64,000 bases of DNA, taken from NCBI GenBank assembly GCA_964019415.1, contig OZ025886.1, forward strand, positions 3,109,701 to 3,173,700, in the 5' to 3' direction. Of this stretch, positions 1 through 13,400 are shown piece by piece. The notes under the pieces are model-generated. The model searched no databases and was not told the origin of the DNA. It saw nothing but the letters and a program-made list of their open reading frames with translations. Position 1 is the first letter of the stretch; each line of letters begins with the position of its first letter. A program made the position numbers and the translations under genes. Source of the stretch: Ianthella basta. Taxonomy: Eukaryota; Porifera; Demospongiae; Verongiida; Ianthellidae.

Positions 1-348
1 CCACCGTTATCACACATGCAAAGCGATGTGATGTAATAGCTTGCATATACTGTATGCATACATGCAATGCACAGCAGATCTCCAGACTACACATAACAAC
101 TGGTGCAGCACATTTCATTTCACATAATAGATACATGCTACATACAATGCATACAAAGACAGCAAAAAGTGATGTGACATACGTACAGTATTCACTGCAC
201 TAAGTACTGCAGACAAAAAAGGAGTATATGAATAGATTTTGTAATGGAAGTGGGTAAAAATCGTGGATTGTGGACAGTATTGATTATCGCCAATAGGCTC
301 GCAATAATGAAGCTGAGGGATTAGGAAATGTTTGCAGATTTGCTCTCT
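1..348. other. 3' flank of the TESK-like gene, no gene seen
   Basis: AT-rich sequence downstream of the kinase stop codon. I see no exon, RNA gene or clear minus-strand AATAAA here; it may be 3' UTR and flanking sequence. Confidence 0.5.
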
Positions 349-3300
349 TTACAGGGTAGGAATTGGTGATTGGGTTGTGGTAGCACCAGGATAGCTACGG
401 ATTCTATGCCTCTCTTGGCTTTGCAGAATCACCTTTGGAGGTATCAGTGGTGCATTAACGGATGTGTACAAAACACTGTCATCACTAGAACTACAGTTGG
501 CAGATGTGACCTTCTTCAAAACACACAAAGTCTCCTCAAAGCCTGAATCCTTCAAATTTCTGGGTGTTTCACAACCTTTGGAACATTGCTGCCCTCGGTC
601 AAGAGGTCCTTCATCCAGTACTGTAGTGAGTACATCCAGCACTTGTATAAATGAAGGTCTCTTGTTTGGATCCACCTGCAAAGGCAGAGGGAATGCACGC
701 ACAAGTGGAGCACTCTCCCAAAGGATAACCTAGCCAGTGAGACTACTTGGCAAAGTACGTAGGTAAAGCCCCACTGCTGATATTGCTGATGATTATAGCT
801 GTGATGAACTAGGTGATCATGGCACTCCTTGCTGTGAGGTGACCATTCACTAAACATCCATTAACAAACATGAACAGTATGACTGTTACACATGACCCGT
901 TCAATGCATGCTGAAATGGGTATCCCAAAACAACTGTCAGTGTGCACTTCTTCACACAAATTCTGTGGAGCACACTGCTGTTACTGGCTGTCGGTGTAAT
1001 CACTGCATGTCTGCCAATGTGGGGTATGGCTGGAATTTACATTCACACAAATGGATGTATTGTCCCAGGACAAAGGACACACACTCCTACAATACTGGAC
1101 AGTTTCCTTGCCACTATGCCAAGCACAGATGGAACAAATTGCTATCATGCTTGGTCTGCTGATGGCAGGGCATTGCAGTAATGATTCGCTGACCGAGTAG
1201 CTCTCCAATGCACCACCAACTACAGCAACGCAATGTCTAAATTAGTTACTCCCTTTCTCACCTCACAACAAGTGGCTACTAATTCCAGCAGGTGATGAGG
1301 ACAGTCTGAGCACTTTCTTTTCAGTTCTTGCAAATCAACTCCAAAATTCTAGAAGCAATGTTTGGAGAAAGGAAATGACTGTACCATTTACACTATTAGT
1401 CTCCAAACTTCTGAATGGGGGGAATAGTTTCCATTGTTTATGCTTGCATGACTCAACAGGATTGCAAACACTCCATGCACTAGGAATGTATAAATAAATA
1501 CAGCTGGTGAGAAACATACCAATACATGGCATTTATAGGAAACTGCTATGAACTAGCTAAGCTCCATGTACTGAAGTGTCATTATTACAGCTATCCCATT
1601 TCATATGGACACTCTGACCAAACATCCAACTACTGGTAAACCTCGAGTATGTGTACCTGATCGCAAACTAATGGTTCCTCTAACGGGTATTCACTGTTTA
1701 GCGATACCGTTAGTGCTTACATTTGTTCTCGGTAAATCATCTGAATCAGCCGTAGCTTGAGTGATTAGCTCAGCCAGAACAATTCCATACGAGAAGACAT
1801 CTGCCTACACTCCCAAATGAAATGAATACATATGTATGATACTACACAATACTGAAATATACCATTACCATGGCAACTACATCACAATACATTATTGCAT
1901 GATAAACATTGCCTCCCCCCCCTCAGTCAAACGTTTTCTCCTCTAATCACATCAAACCATAACCAACCTGTTCACAATAAGGCTTCCCATTCAGGCACTC
2001 TGGTGCCATCCAGTAGGCAGTGCCTACAATCTCATTGTGGTAATCACCACTGCAGGTGTAGGACAGAGTAAACAGCCTCTTTACATACTGAAATGTGTGC
2101 ATTAAAACTTTAACTCATACTAACCAAGCTCTACCAGTGACGTCCACATGCTGACCACACCTAACATACTGTATGTATGACAATGACACAACCTGCCACA
2201 CAATCTACAAATCTACAAATCTACAAATCTGGGTATCACACAGCCACTAAGGGGAGGTTCAGCAATCCTACAGGTGGCATCTGCTACCACTACTGTACCA
2301 AAGCATCATCTTCCAACATGGTACAGCTGTGCACAGTTTATGGCAAACAAGGGTCTTCTTGGTCAATGCTAAGAGGGGATTAAGCAAGTCTGTTTTCCAT
2401 CGATGGTGTGTTCCTCACACTGTAGCCCCCACTTGTCTCACTCTCACATGCAGTATGTAGGTACATGGGATATCAGAACATTGGAATTCTCCAAAGAGTG
2501 CTCTGAACAGGAACATATTACAGTGCACCACCTAAGACCTGAAAATCTTTGGTGTAAAGTAACCTTCATACTGCAGCTAGAAACAAATTAACTTATGTTT
2601 TGTAGCCATACACTGACTAGGCCTACAATGCCAAACACAACAGGCACTAAGAAATTTAGTGCTGGGATTCAAGACAGAACACCAGGCCATTAAACTAGCA
2701 GCCTACAGGAAGAACCTATAACCCATACCCAAGTACAACTAACCTTGGCTTCCTGAATCGAGCAGCAAGTCCGAAATCAGCAACTATTGCTCTCACTCCT
2801 CCATGTTCTCTTTGAATGAGACAGTTCTGCAAAACAGGTATGTTGGTACACTTACTGCAAGCTGACAGCCCATGTGATGGGGCGACACTCAGTACTACTG
2901 GTACGTATTTGTGATGTAGTGACTTCCCATATAGGCATGGTGATCTGTACAGTTCATTTATTGCTGTTAAGTGCCTGTATGCCCAGTGGGATGATTCCTT
3001 GCTTAACGACCAGTAACAGCCAGGTTGCCAGTTAGTTTGAGCTCTATACCTGTGACTTGTTATCACTGCTGCTCTGGCTGGCCATTAATCCTGGTAGTCC
3101 ATTCAAGTTGTGATAGAAGTACTGTACATAATTATAGTAGTTTTAATCAAAGGTACTGCACAAAGTGCCGTTTCTGTAGTTGTGACCTACACTACATACC
3201 TAATGCACAGTAGCACTGCTAGTGCTAACGGTGTGAACAGAGATACGGTGATGTGCATACAGATAAAGACAGTAATACATGTCAGAGAGAATACATGTGT

Positions 3301-6300
3301 ACATTATAACGGCAGCACAAAGTACAATGAAGGACACGATTGTTTATAAAGGGTACACGTATAGAGAGGGGTTGGTTCTCAGTTGGCATGCTCACAATAC
3401 TACAATAAGGCTCACTACAACCGAAGAATGAGTTCAGGTTCACTGATGTGATTAAAGGGGGGGGGGGGGGGGGGGGGGAATAAATTGATTTACAGGGCTT
3501 TATTTAAAGGCAATCTGCCCTAGACTGTTAAGCACCTGCTGCCAAGCAGACAGTGGAATCACCACATGTTTCTGGCCACAGCAACAAGCAATTAGATCAC
3601 AATGACGTCAAACCTTTGAACAGAGTGGAAGCTAAGCAGTCTGTCACTGTAGATGCCAAATGGCAGCAACGGCTATGCCTGACCATGTGGTTGGAAGGGC
3701 TCAACATGCACATATACAGTAAGCTTCACCATTGCTTGCATAGAAAAAGGACAGTCAACACCTGTGTGCATTGCATAGTTTCATAACTGATAAAAGCATG
3801 GTGTAAAGCTAAGTTCACATAGCTATGACATTTGACCTGGCCTGCTGTATGCGCTACAAAACCTCGCATCACTTACATTGGAATTCAGGTCCCTGTGGAA
3901 GACACCTTCACTGTGAAGATATCTCATTCCTGCAGCAATGTCTTGAGCAATTTTAATCCGTTCATCCCAAGGAAGTGACATATCTTTGGCCTTCAGGACC
4001 TCTTGAAGGGTTCCACCATTGATGAACTAAAGACAGGGAAAGCAGTGCAAGTGGATGGAAGCCACTATCACAAGTGCACAGAGGGCAGCTAAACTTCACT
4101 GAGTGCATGCATACCTCTGTAAGTGCATGCAGCTGTCCGTCATGAACACAACAGCCCCTGTACCTGCAGGAGTGGAAGATATGTCTCAGATTGAATTATA
4201 CAGTTATGTCTCATGCCACCATATGGCTGTCACATTAACATGTTGTGTAGAATTATTGTGTAACACTCACATACTCTACCCGCAAGGACACCACCGTAAG
4301 ACCTTCTTCTATGTCTATCACATCCGCTGTACCTGTCCAACCTTCTACACAACCCCACACCACTACACACATACATCCTTCATGCCTATGTATGTACCTA
4401 GCCCCTGTGAATAAAGACCACATTGAAACAGTACAGCTGCCTGAAACCCACTCTCACATACATAGACCCCCACAAACAAAAATCTTCCCTTCCACAGCAT
4501 TTATCTTATCTTAAAGCTCCTCTACTTGCCATTCTGTTGTCAACACATACGTACTAAGTCTCATGCATGTACAAGGACCCCAATCCAAACGCCACATCTT
4601 GTGTGAATAGCATGTCTACTTACTGTATTTTGAGCATACAACACAATGACTCTACCACTTGCAATTCCACTGCCTCATGCACAAAGACACTTCTGCAAGT
4701 AAACCCTCCCTGTCAATGCTTCTACCCTCCGCTTCCTTCCATGTGATCACTACGGCCACAGCAGACCAAACTGTTAGTTGCCAAATAGACCTTGAAGTGG
4801 CTAAGCCTGTAGAAATCGCTACCAAATAATACTTGGAAAAGCCCAGCTGCCAACAGCTTATGTATACTCAAGCAAACTAGCAAAACAGTAGTTTCTGTCA
4901 ATCCTACCATTTGGAGCCACATGTTTACTTCCTTCTCGGCTGCACCCTGCCAACTAATCTTTCTGTTCAACATCATGTTCTAATCAACCAGCCACCTTGT
5001 ACTGGTAATTGAATACATATGTACACTTTGTGTACAGTTGCATTCTGAATGGGTATCAAATTCCAACCATGCCCAACTGCTGTGGCCAGAGGACCTAAGT
5101 TATGTGTAACAGCTGCAGGCTATGCTGACACCTCTACAAGCTATGTAGTGAATAGGTGTGTACATGGAATCCTCCACTGTGAAAATAATGAAGAATTTGG
5201 GGACAACCTACCAGTTAGGTTCACTTGCCAAATGGCATGCAGTAATCTGGCCGAAGAGTTACTCCTATCCAGAAGTAACAATGGCTTCCTATGACTAGCT
5301 GAATGGCAATCTCACAGGTGGAAAGTTACTGTACAAGTCTACATACAGTAAGTATCTGAAGTAGGTAAAGCCTTTTGACTCACAAAATGGAAAGATTCAT
5401 ATCAACAGAAGTATAGTGGATCTCCCTGTCACACAAATGCTTTACAGTTCACAAGGTACGTATGTGTGGAGCTGATAATGAAAATTCATAGGATGTGGGG
5501 AGAGCTACTATCAATCAGTATGAGAAGCTAAAAGCAGTCACCCACACCTCCCTCAAAGTTCAACCACTTCCTAAGGAGGGATCACTGATGAGGAAGTTAG
5601 CCAGAGCAAAATGTCCGGTTATGTGAGACTATGAGAAAGTTGGGTGCTGATCCAAGAAAGAAGGCAGCGGCTCAGATCAAGGTGCATCGCAACTTTCATT
5701 CTTCAAATGTGTGTAAGGACTACTATTATAGTAGTCTAGTGAGCTAGACCCACTCCGCCTCTGGGTGCTTACTCCAGAAAGGCGAAGAAGGTCTAGGAAA
5801 GCTTGCTAATTGATTTGCCTGAACTGACCAATGGAATTTGCCGACTGAAATCTGGTCGCAATATTCATAGTTTGAGGTTGATTCCGCTCAAGATGGCATC
5901 TGCAGCAGCAACCAAGGAAAGTGCAGTAAACAACAGTTTGCAGAGGTGTCTCACCCAATTTGTCTCCATGATGTAGTGCAATCGACTCCTATGTAGGGAG
6001 CAACTCCGTCACTGCTGTCCTATCTGAAGGGGGTGACCGCTCTGTTCGCTGCTGTATACACTCCGGTTTTGGACTGTGATCGAAAAGGAAGTCACAGTTT
6101 TCCGGGATCCCTTGCACGCCTTAGTCTTAGTCTCTAAGTGCACTGTAGTCAGATTCAGCTCCTCTTAATGAAGCAGCGTGCGTCAGCACATGTGACACAC
6201 CAAGCAGTCAGTGTTCTTCCACAAGTCTGCTTCCAGGTGGCTTGCTGGTAAGCTTCCAAGGTGTGTTTGGGTACTATCCTTCTTTCGCAGTTGACAGGTG

Positions 6301-9300
6301 TCTTTCGCTAAGTGTGTAAGTGCACGTTGAAGCAGCACTGCTATCTAATCTAGTATCCACAAGCCGTCCGTGAAGTAACGATCAATCAAATGAATTAGCA
6401 AACTTTCCTAGACCCTCTTCGCCTTCCCGGGCACTTGCGCCTGGGGGCAAAGTGGGGCTAGACCGCTAAACTACTATTCTAGACAAGTAGACATCATGCA
6501 ATGAAAGTAATAAGTATGCAGATCATCAATTCATCATGAGAAATAACAGTGAGCTCTAGTTCACCTGAGTACAAACAGCTGTTGACACAAATGCAGCTGG
6601 GTGCTTCACCCTGGATACCAGACCTAGATGATGTGAGCATATAACAGCGCATCCTTTCCTTCTTGACAAATGGCCTATATTCTGTTACTGCAATAACAGC
6701 AATTAAAGGTCCTTTGTATGCTGTCAAGGCAGTTGGTGAAGGTCAGGGGGACTGGGTGCCATCATCGGCACAGTTGGAGTGGGATGCAGCAACAATAAGC
6801 AACTTGCACATGGGCACCGACAAGGTGTATATGGACCGGAGAAGTTCCCAAATAGTAGTGTCCTAGTGACTCCCACATCCCATCATGCAAACTGTCAATA
6901 GCATGTTGTCCTAGCAGCAGCTGTGAACGGCAGACAGGCAGCCTACCTGAGGATGTTGGCATGAGACAGTTTGTTCAGGGTTTCAATTTCGGACAACATC
7001 AGTTTACTGTTCTGAGGATGCTTGTTCATCTTCAACACCACAACTTCTCCAGTATGCAGATTCGTTGCCTATAATAGAAGCAACAAAAGTGATATCAGAA
7101 CACATACAGTAGCTTAACAATTTCTAGTTCCGTTTGACATTTGCACTCTGCACTTGATCACATGACTAAAGTATTGGAATGGTAAATTTGCATGTGATTA
7201 GAGCGTTGTTTGACACAAATGAGAATGTACCATTACAATACTTACAATACTCACGTGAGTAAGTGCAGAGCACAAATGTCAAATGGGACTACATACAAAT
7301 CATGAATCTACTGTAATGAGAATGGCACATTAGCTAGAGGATGTCTGGTTTAGGTCATCCCTTCACACTCAGCAGCTGACAGTCGTCCTCAGCGATGCAC
7401 TTGTGAACTACACAGTGAGTTACAATGGAGACAGCACATGACTAGTACAAGGTCTGCCTTGCAAATCTATCTACTGAAGAGGGACACTGCTTCTGAATAG
7501 AGTGTATGGGATGCTTCTCGACCTACAATCACTGGTTCAGTAAGAGGGAGAAGAGTACATACTTGTCACAAAAGAAGGCCACACTGAAACTACATAACAC
7601 CTTTCTCATTCATGCTAGCACATGTCTGCCACTTCCTATTGCAATTTTCCCAGGCACTGCTGCACCATCAAAGAGAGCTCCAAAGTAGGTGTGCAGTTGA
7701 AGGCAGACTGTGAGTACGTAAACGTCACCAAATACACTGCTCTATCACAGTCCAGACCAAGCACTGCCTGGTGAAGATGTTGACTACCTGTGGACACTGT
7801 TTCCACAGTTCATACATGTGCACAACCAGTAGCATTAGTAACCACAGCCTTTGCAGAAGGTGTTGTGCAATGCCCAACTAATGTTTGAATATCATGTAGT
7901 TAAACGCAACCAGCACAGGATGCTGTTGGTCAGGAGAGGCCAGGCACCAGCATTAGAGCAGGTTGCAGTGGAATGCATCAGCAAGATGCAACTTGCACAT
8001 GGGCAGTGACAAGGTTCACAGTTGTGCCCTAGTGTAAGCTACCCAGTCAAACTAATGCCGATGATGGTGCCTGGTCCCCTTGACTTTCTCCAACTTGTGC
8101 TGGTGGTGATTTCGTTCCATTAACTAGCACAAACACACTACTTGCATTTGTGGTGGTGACCATCTGCATCTTGCGCTGGTGGTTTTGAGTAGTAGTTACC
8201 ACAGTAGCATTCAACGGTAATGTCAAAGCACAGTTGTGCAGACCATGATGTTCTAACTATTCCGCAAACTATTTACATCAGTCTAAACACAACAACAAAA
8301 ACTCATCCCTCAAAATGGAAGAACCCAGTCAATATGTACACACACAGAAGGCATGACTACTGTATCAGTGAATGGTATGCATTGCAGTATTAGCAAAAGG
8401 AAGGCAGTGGAGTCATGATTCTGTTGCAGTTATGGGGCTTCAGCTCATCTTACTGTTGGCTAGCATATGTTTGCCAAGTTCAGTCTACTCATCTTTCCAG
8501 CTAGCACACAAGCTTTGGCCAGAAATCTCCGAGCCAACAAAGGACCTAATCTGAAACTATGTAATTTGATATGTTAGGAAAGCCACACCTAGTCACAGAG
8601 GGTTAGTCTGCCAAGGCACAGATTGGATGGGGAGAACATGACAAAATAACACATACATACAGATGACACAGCCAAGTGCAACAATCTCAGACAGTTGAGA
8701 AAGTGATTGAAAAGAGCTGGCCTTGCTCAATGTCTAGCAACGTAAGAGCCTTATATGCCCGTTAAAGAAGAAGAGTGCATCATCTACCATGTTGCAAGAG
8801 ACTAGCTAGAATGTTTCATCTCCCGTGTGACTCTTGATTCCAGAAAAGCAAAGTACATTACAGACTATATCACAGGCTATTGGAGACCACAAGAAGGTGT
8901 CCGCCTTCATGCAACGTCTGCGAGAAGCAAGTCAATACACATTTCACAACATCAAACTCAGTGAAGTGGTGCGATCACAGTAAACCATGTTTTCAACCTC
9001 AGGTCCACTTCATGCAATTCATGCACATTCCACTCACAGCGAAGATGGATGTTATATTTTTTCCGCTTCCCAGATGATTTTGATAACCGATATGCCCTAG
9101 AAGTGTACTGACCATCTCTAAAGCACCATTAAAACACAGCAATGATGGCAACGAGTCTCTCCCTCTATACAAGAATACAGCATAACAAACTTCACAAACG
9201 ATGTATGTAGCCACATAAGGAATGTAGCCTGTAGAGGTTTGTGTATTCCAATCACAAGCTGAATGGTTCCCCATGTACCTACACAATAACACAGTAAGAG

Positions 9301-10262
9301 CATTTCCTGGGTGAGTGACTCAGCTGCATACTTGTGGGCCCCTGCTGAAAGTGGTGGACCCTAAGGATGACACCAAGGCTGTGCACACTGAGACCAACCA
9401 TGTGGAGCAACAGTGAGATAATACCATTCTCCAAGGAATAAGCCATTGGAAGAAAGAGGACTGTTTACACATGTCGAGCAATATCCTCAGTATGCTGACC
9501 GGTCTGGTCATCTTCCTGAGAAGTAATGTTCCTTGTTTCACCAATCTCAGTTCTCTTGCAGTTATGACAGTGGCTTTCAGCACCATGGCACCTGCTTAGA
9601 ATGCACATGTACTGGACCCTAACAGCAGCGTATTGTCCAGTAGTGAATTATGAGTCTTGGACAATGGCAGAATGAATAAAGAATAATGAACACACTCATG
9701 AATGCCGGGGTGCAATGGGAAATAGGGAACAGCTCCAGGGAACTGACAGTCAGCCATATATACATACGAACATGTTCGGGTATGGGTAGTGTGTTATTGT
9801 CACTTGCCCCCAATGAAGCAGCTGGGAGTGGGCCCTATGCAGTGCAGTGTAGTACTGTAGCTACAGCCCCCGGCCGTCTATTCAAATAGTAGAATGGTGT
9901 TCATCCCACCCAGTAAGGGCTGTATCAGTGTGCATATCCTCCATATACAGAGAAGCTATGTAGGCCTGGCCATTAGGATCATACAGTATATGAAGTTGAT
10001 TGCAAGTATTCACCTTATAAACTCTAGCGAAGAATCCTTCCCCGATCTTCTCCAAGTCGAAATCTTCCAAACAATTAAGCTGGAACAAAGCGGACTGGAC
10101 AGCAACAAACGAGGAGCTCCTGCGCTTCAAAGATTTACAGCTGGTTGGGCAGGATTCGGCATTTCGTAGATAACTCCAAGAGGAGCGGTTTCCAACCGCG
10201 TTGTGGGGCGGAGAGAAGAATACACCGTCACTATCGCCGTCTTCCCTGTTCGGGCTATCCAT
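349..10262 (-). CDS. TESK/LIMK-family dual-specificity protein kinase, nine exons
   Basis: Exons on the minus strand: 10262-10014, 7068-6947, 4163-4115, 4026-3877, 2826-2744, 2049-1968, 1804-1721, 1348-1262, 675-349. All join in phase to about 410 residues. The order of kinase motifs is clear: glycine loop IGEGFFARVYK, VVVLKMNK (ATP lysine), CCVHDGQLHALTEFINGG (hinge), HRDLNSNN (catalytic loop), DFGLAARF, GTAYWMAPE, ADVFSYGIVLAELI and DPNKRPSF. GEGFF, LKMNK, QLHALTE and HRDL-x-S are TESK-type features by recall of that family, whose members phosphorylate cofilin and act on actin. The tail after the kinase domain is only about 85 residues, shorter than in vertebrate TESK1, and I see no LIM or PDZ exon, so TESK fits better than LIMK. 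Intron 1 (7069-10013) is long. The start codon lies 138 bp from the divergent SGTA start. Confidence 0.93.
3457..3478. repeat. poly-G run
   Basis: About 22 consecutive G in an intron of the kinase gene. Other G or C runs: 18706-18719, 40615-40628, 41610-41627. Possible G-quadruplex or sequencing-length uncertainty. Confidence 0.9.
5728..6478. mobile_element. non-autonomous TIR element with about 90-bp inverted ends
   Basis: Lies in the intron of the kinase gene between exons 6947-7068 and 4115-4163. The sequence at 5728-5818 and the reverse complement of 6385-6478 align over about 90 bp, sharing blocks such as AAGGCGAAGA-GGTCTAGGAAAG and TTGCTAATT. The 560-bp interior has no transposase but carries a short AAGATGGCATC start context near 5891 and several CpGs. 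I infer a MITE-like element; the superfamily is unknown. Confidence 0.75.
7945..8035. repeat. diverged copy of the sequence at about 6765-6840
   Basis: Both stretches share GCAACTTGCACATGGGCA followed by GACAAGGT, plus similar flanks. This is an intronic repeat of unknown class. Confidence 0.35.
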
Positions 10263-10400
10263 CGCACCTCAACTGGTGGAGTTCGGATACATGCCAGGCC
10301 ACCCCGTTATTAAACATACGTACACCTGGCCAAAGGCGAAGACCTACAAACGTCTATACCATATTAGGAAGTAGAAGCCAAACTGTTGTAATCCATCAAA
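10263..10400. promoter_or_regulatory. bidirectional promoter between the TESK-like gene and SGTA
   Basis: Only 138 bp separate the two divergent ATG codons, so both core promoters and both 5' UTRs must lie within this interval or overlap the neighbouring first exon. I see no obvious TATA box. The SGTA start sits in an AAAATGGCC context that could also act as a YY1-type initiator element. Confidence 0.7.
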
Positions 10401-13400
10401 ATGGCCGAAAGGGGTGCTGTGGAGTTGAACTACGCCATACTCAAGTACTTGAAAGACTACCAGCAGACACTTGATACAGGAGGAGATGTTTGGGAGAGCC
10501 TAGAAGGTAGTAGAAGAGAATACTAGTGGTTCTGTTACTATGATTTCAGAAGCATAAGACAGCATAGGACATTGCGCAGTAAACCATCTGGCCTGTGTGC
10601 TCAACCGTTGCTACTTCTACCGTAACGCTTCACGTACTATACCACTCCAGGTTGTCTACCTTAACTTCTTGCCCTGAATGAATCGTTCTCTATCAAATAA
10701 AATGAGCCGCAAATGACAATGGGTCTGTGTGTGACACCACTGTGTGCACTCATCCTGTTCGCTTTACTACTGCTCGCTTCTCTAGCCTCGAACTCAGACC
10801 CATCAGCCATTTATCTTATGAGAATGGCGGATGGGTCTGGGTTCATGACTGCTTCTTCTCTATCGTCTCCCAGAGTAGAGAAGTAGAGTATGGCATTTTT
10901 CTCACCTGTGTATGTTACTGACACTTGATACACAGTAAGGAAAGCTGGGTAACTTTGGAAATAGTCTTTGTTGTTGCGCCTCAGAAATGTAAGAACTTTC
11001 ATTTTCTGAAGTTGACATAGCAGAAGCTATGTAAATGATTCCTGTCGATTGGTGTGTTGATGAATGCAAGCTCTACATGTAAGAATGGAACTGTTTGTCA
11101 CTTGCTGTTACTATAGAATGTGCTATCTAAACTGTATTATGATGTAGTGTGATGTGCAACGAATACAGCACCTTTTCAGCTAGCTACATGGGACTAATTA
11201 GCTAGCCATATGCATCCACAAGGAAATTAGGAATGCAGAGTGAACTTCACGGAAATGCGGCTCATTGTGGTGTTGAGGAACTGTTGCTTGTTTCTATGCT
11301 TTTTCTACTGGCCATTCCTAAATCCCTTTTAATTCTAAAGGAATTTTTGTACACTAGTTTGTACAGTTTTTGCATATCCAATTGGACTATGGCTACATCA
11401 GATTAGTACTTGAGCTGAGTAATACCCCTTCCTTAAAGTAGATGAAGATTGCGCAGAAGATCGAGCACAGTTATGCCACTTTAGATGTACCGGCTGCCGT
11501 GTGTAGTTTAGAAAATCTATGGTTACGGTCGCAACAAAATGGCGGCATTGGGGTATCTTAATACACGGTGAAGACTAGTTTTCTACCCGCTCTAGCGCTG
11601 TACTTATCGGATTGCCACCGGCGCTCAGATCCTAGTCCTCCGCGTATGCATGTAAGTCATCTTAGAAAATGAGGTCAATAGTTGCCCTGTGTTGTGCACT
11701 AGGAGCGCGCAAACATTCTGTGGGAAGGAGAATAATATCAAGAATAAGAATAATATGAAAAAAACAAATGGGGTACGAGCAGCCTATGACGCTTTTCTCT
11801 TACGTGAACTCCAGGTTACCTTTGGGTGCGCTGCCGACTTCAATACATCCAAAGAAGTCTATCTATGGCCTTAAAATTGTTCGTTGCCACCGCCGTTTGG
11901 CTAGTTTCGCCGAAGCGCGCTTATATGTTAAGATAGGAGCCGCCATTTTGAACCGGGCACATTCCTAAATAGACGTCACGAACGTGACGTCTGATATCTC
12001 ATCTACTCTTGATTATATCCATTGATGGATGTTAACATGTGCAGCTGTGGGTGGTATGTAATAAAGGTGTTCATGGACAAGATAAAATTAGAATTGAGCA
12101 TGTCCGAGGCCAAATTGGGTGAACAGTAGAAGAAGCAAGAAACTGTTACAGTGCTGTGGTTGCTGTCACCAACAGGTTTTAGTACTTGCTGTTGACACAA
12201 ATCTTCCATCACCCAATCAAGGCAACAGATAGAGGCCTTTGAAACAGACATCCATTGTTGAGACAGAGGCATACGCATGTGACTTGGTTCACTGAAATAT
12301 CACCTATCGGGGCAAGAAAGAGTGTCCATGTGCCACCTTTCATGATCTTGCTGGATCAAACATTCCAGGGCATTTGAGACCAATCAGATTGCTAGCATGT
12401 CATGTTGTCACGTGATTAGTTGTTTGGCGCACTTAAAATAGATTATGCTATGCTTGATAGGGAAGCGCTGGGATTTCCTAGCTTATTAAAGGGACAAGAA
12501 ACTGCAAAAATGTACAAAACGTTGCTTGTCTTATTTTCAATTCATATGCCAGCAATTTGATTGGTCCATCCTGTATGCTATATCAGCAAACTGCAAAATA
12601 TGATGGTGTGTGCTGAACCCACTTCTGCAGGGCGGCAGCCATTTTTGTAGGAGTGAGCTGGAGCACCAGACAACCTTATACCCTTACAGGGACTTTCCAT
12701 GACATTGCAGAAATGTCTGAAAACCATGACAGTCATGTGGACCAATCACTAAGCAGGAGTCGCCGAATTCTGCCTACCGATTGGTCCATGTGACTGTCAC
12801 ACGGCTTATGGATTTTGGTTTAACTTTGCAACATTGTGGAAAATCGCTGTAGTCCTTTGATGGTCAAGAGGACTCTGCCCTTGGGCATTTCCTAACCTCA
12901 GAGGTGGGATTAGTACCACTTTATCACATGAAGCCCTGCATGTGACAGCTGTAGTCAAGCCCAAACTAGTAATGAAACCGTAGTAGTGACTGACCTCAGT
13001 AATAATTATTAGGGTGCTGAACCTTGAAGGAATGTGGACTTTGACACCAATCTAATTTAGCATTAGAGTGTACTTCCCAAGTTGGAAGCTGGCTGGTTTT
13101 TTGCCTTTTCTCTTGGGTCGTGACTTGAGTTGGAATACTCATGGATACAACTGACTCTTTTAATTGTATGTGTCATATACGTAGTTTATGTATTTATCTC
13201 ATGTTACCAAGGCAGCCAGTGTGATACATGTTTTATCTCCACAACTGAACTTGGCACGATATGTATTATAATACATATGTTACATATGTGATATCTAGTG
13301 GCTCAATGTACATATCACTTGTGCATCACACTTGAGTGTGGTGTAACTAATACATATGAGGCTGACATTGCATCGTGGCAGAATGTGAGTCCATTGGTGG

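Noticed and set aside
9118..9813. Several 60-97 residue minus-strand frames in kinase intron 1
   Set aside because: They overlap one another, have no motif, and the kinase reading joins cleanly without them.
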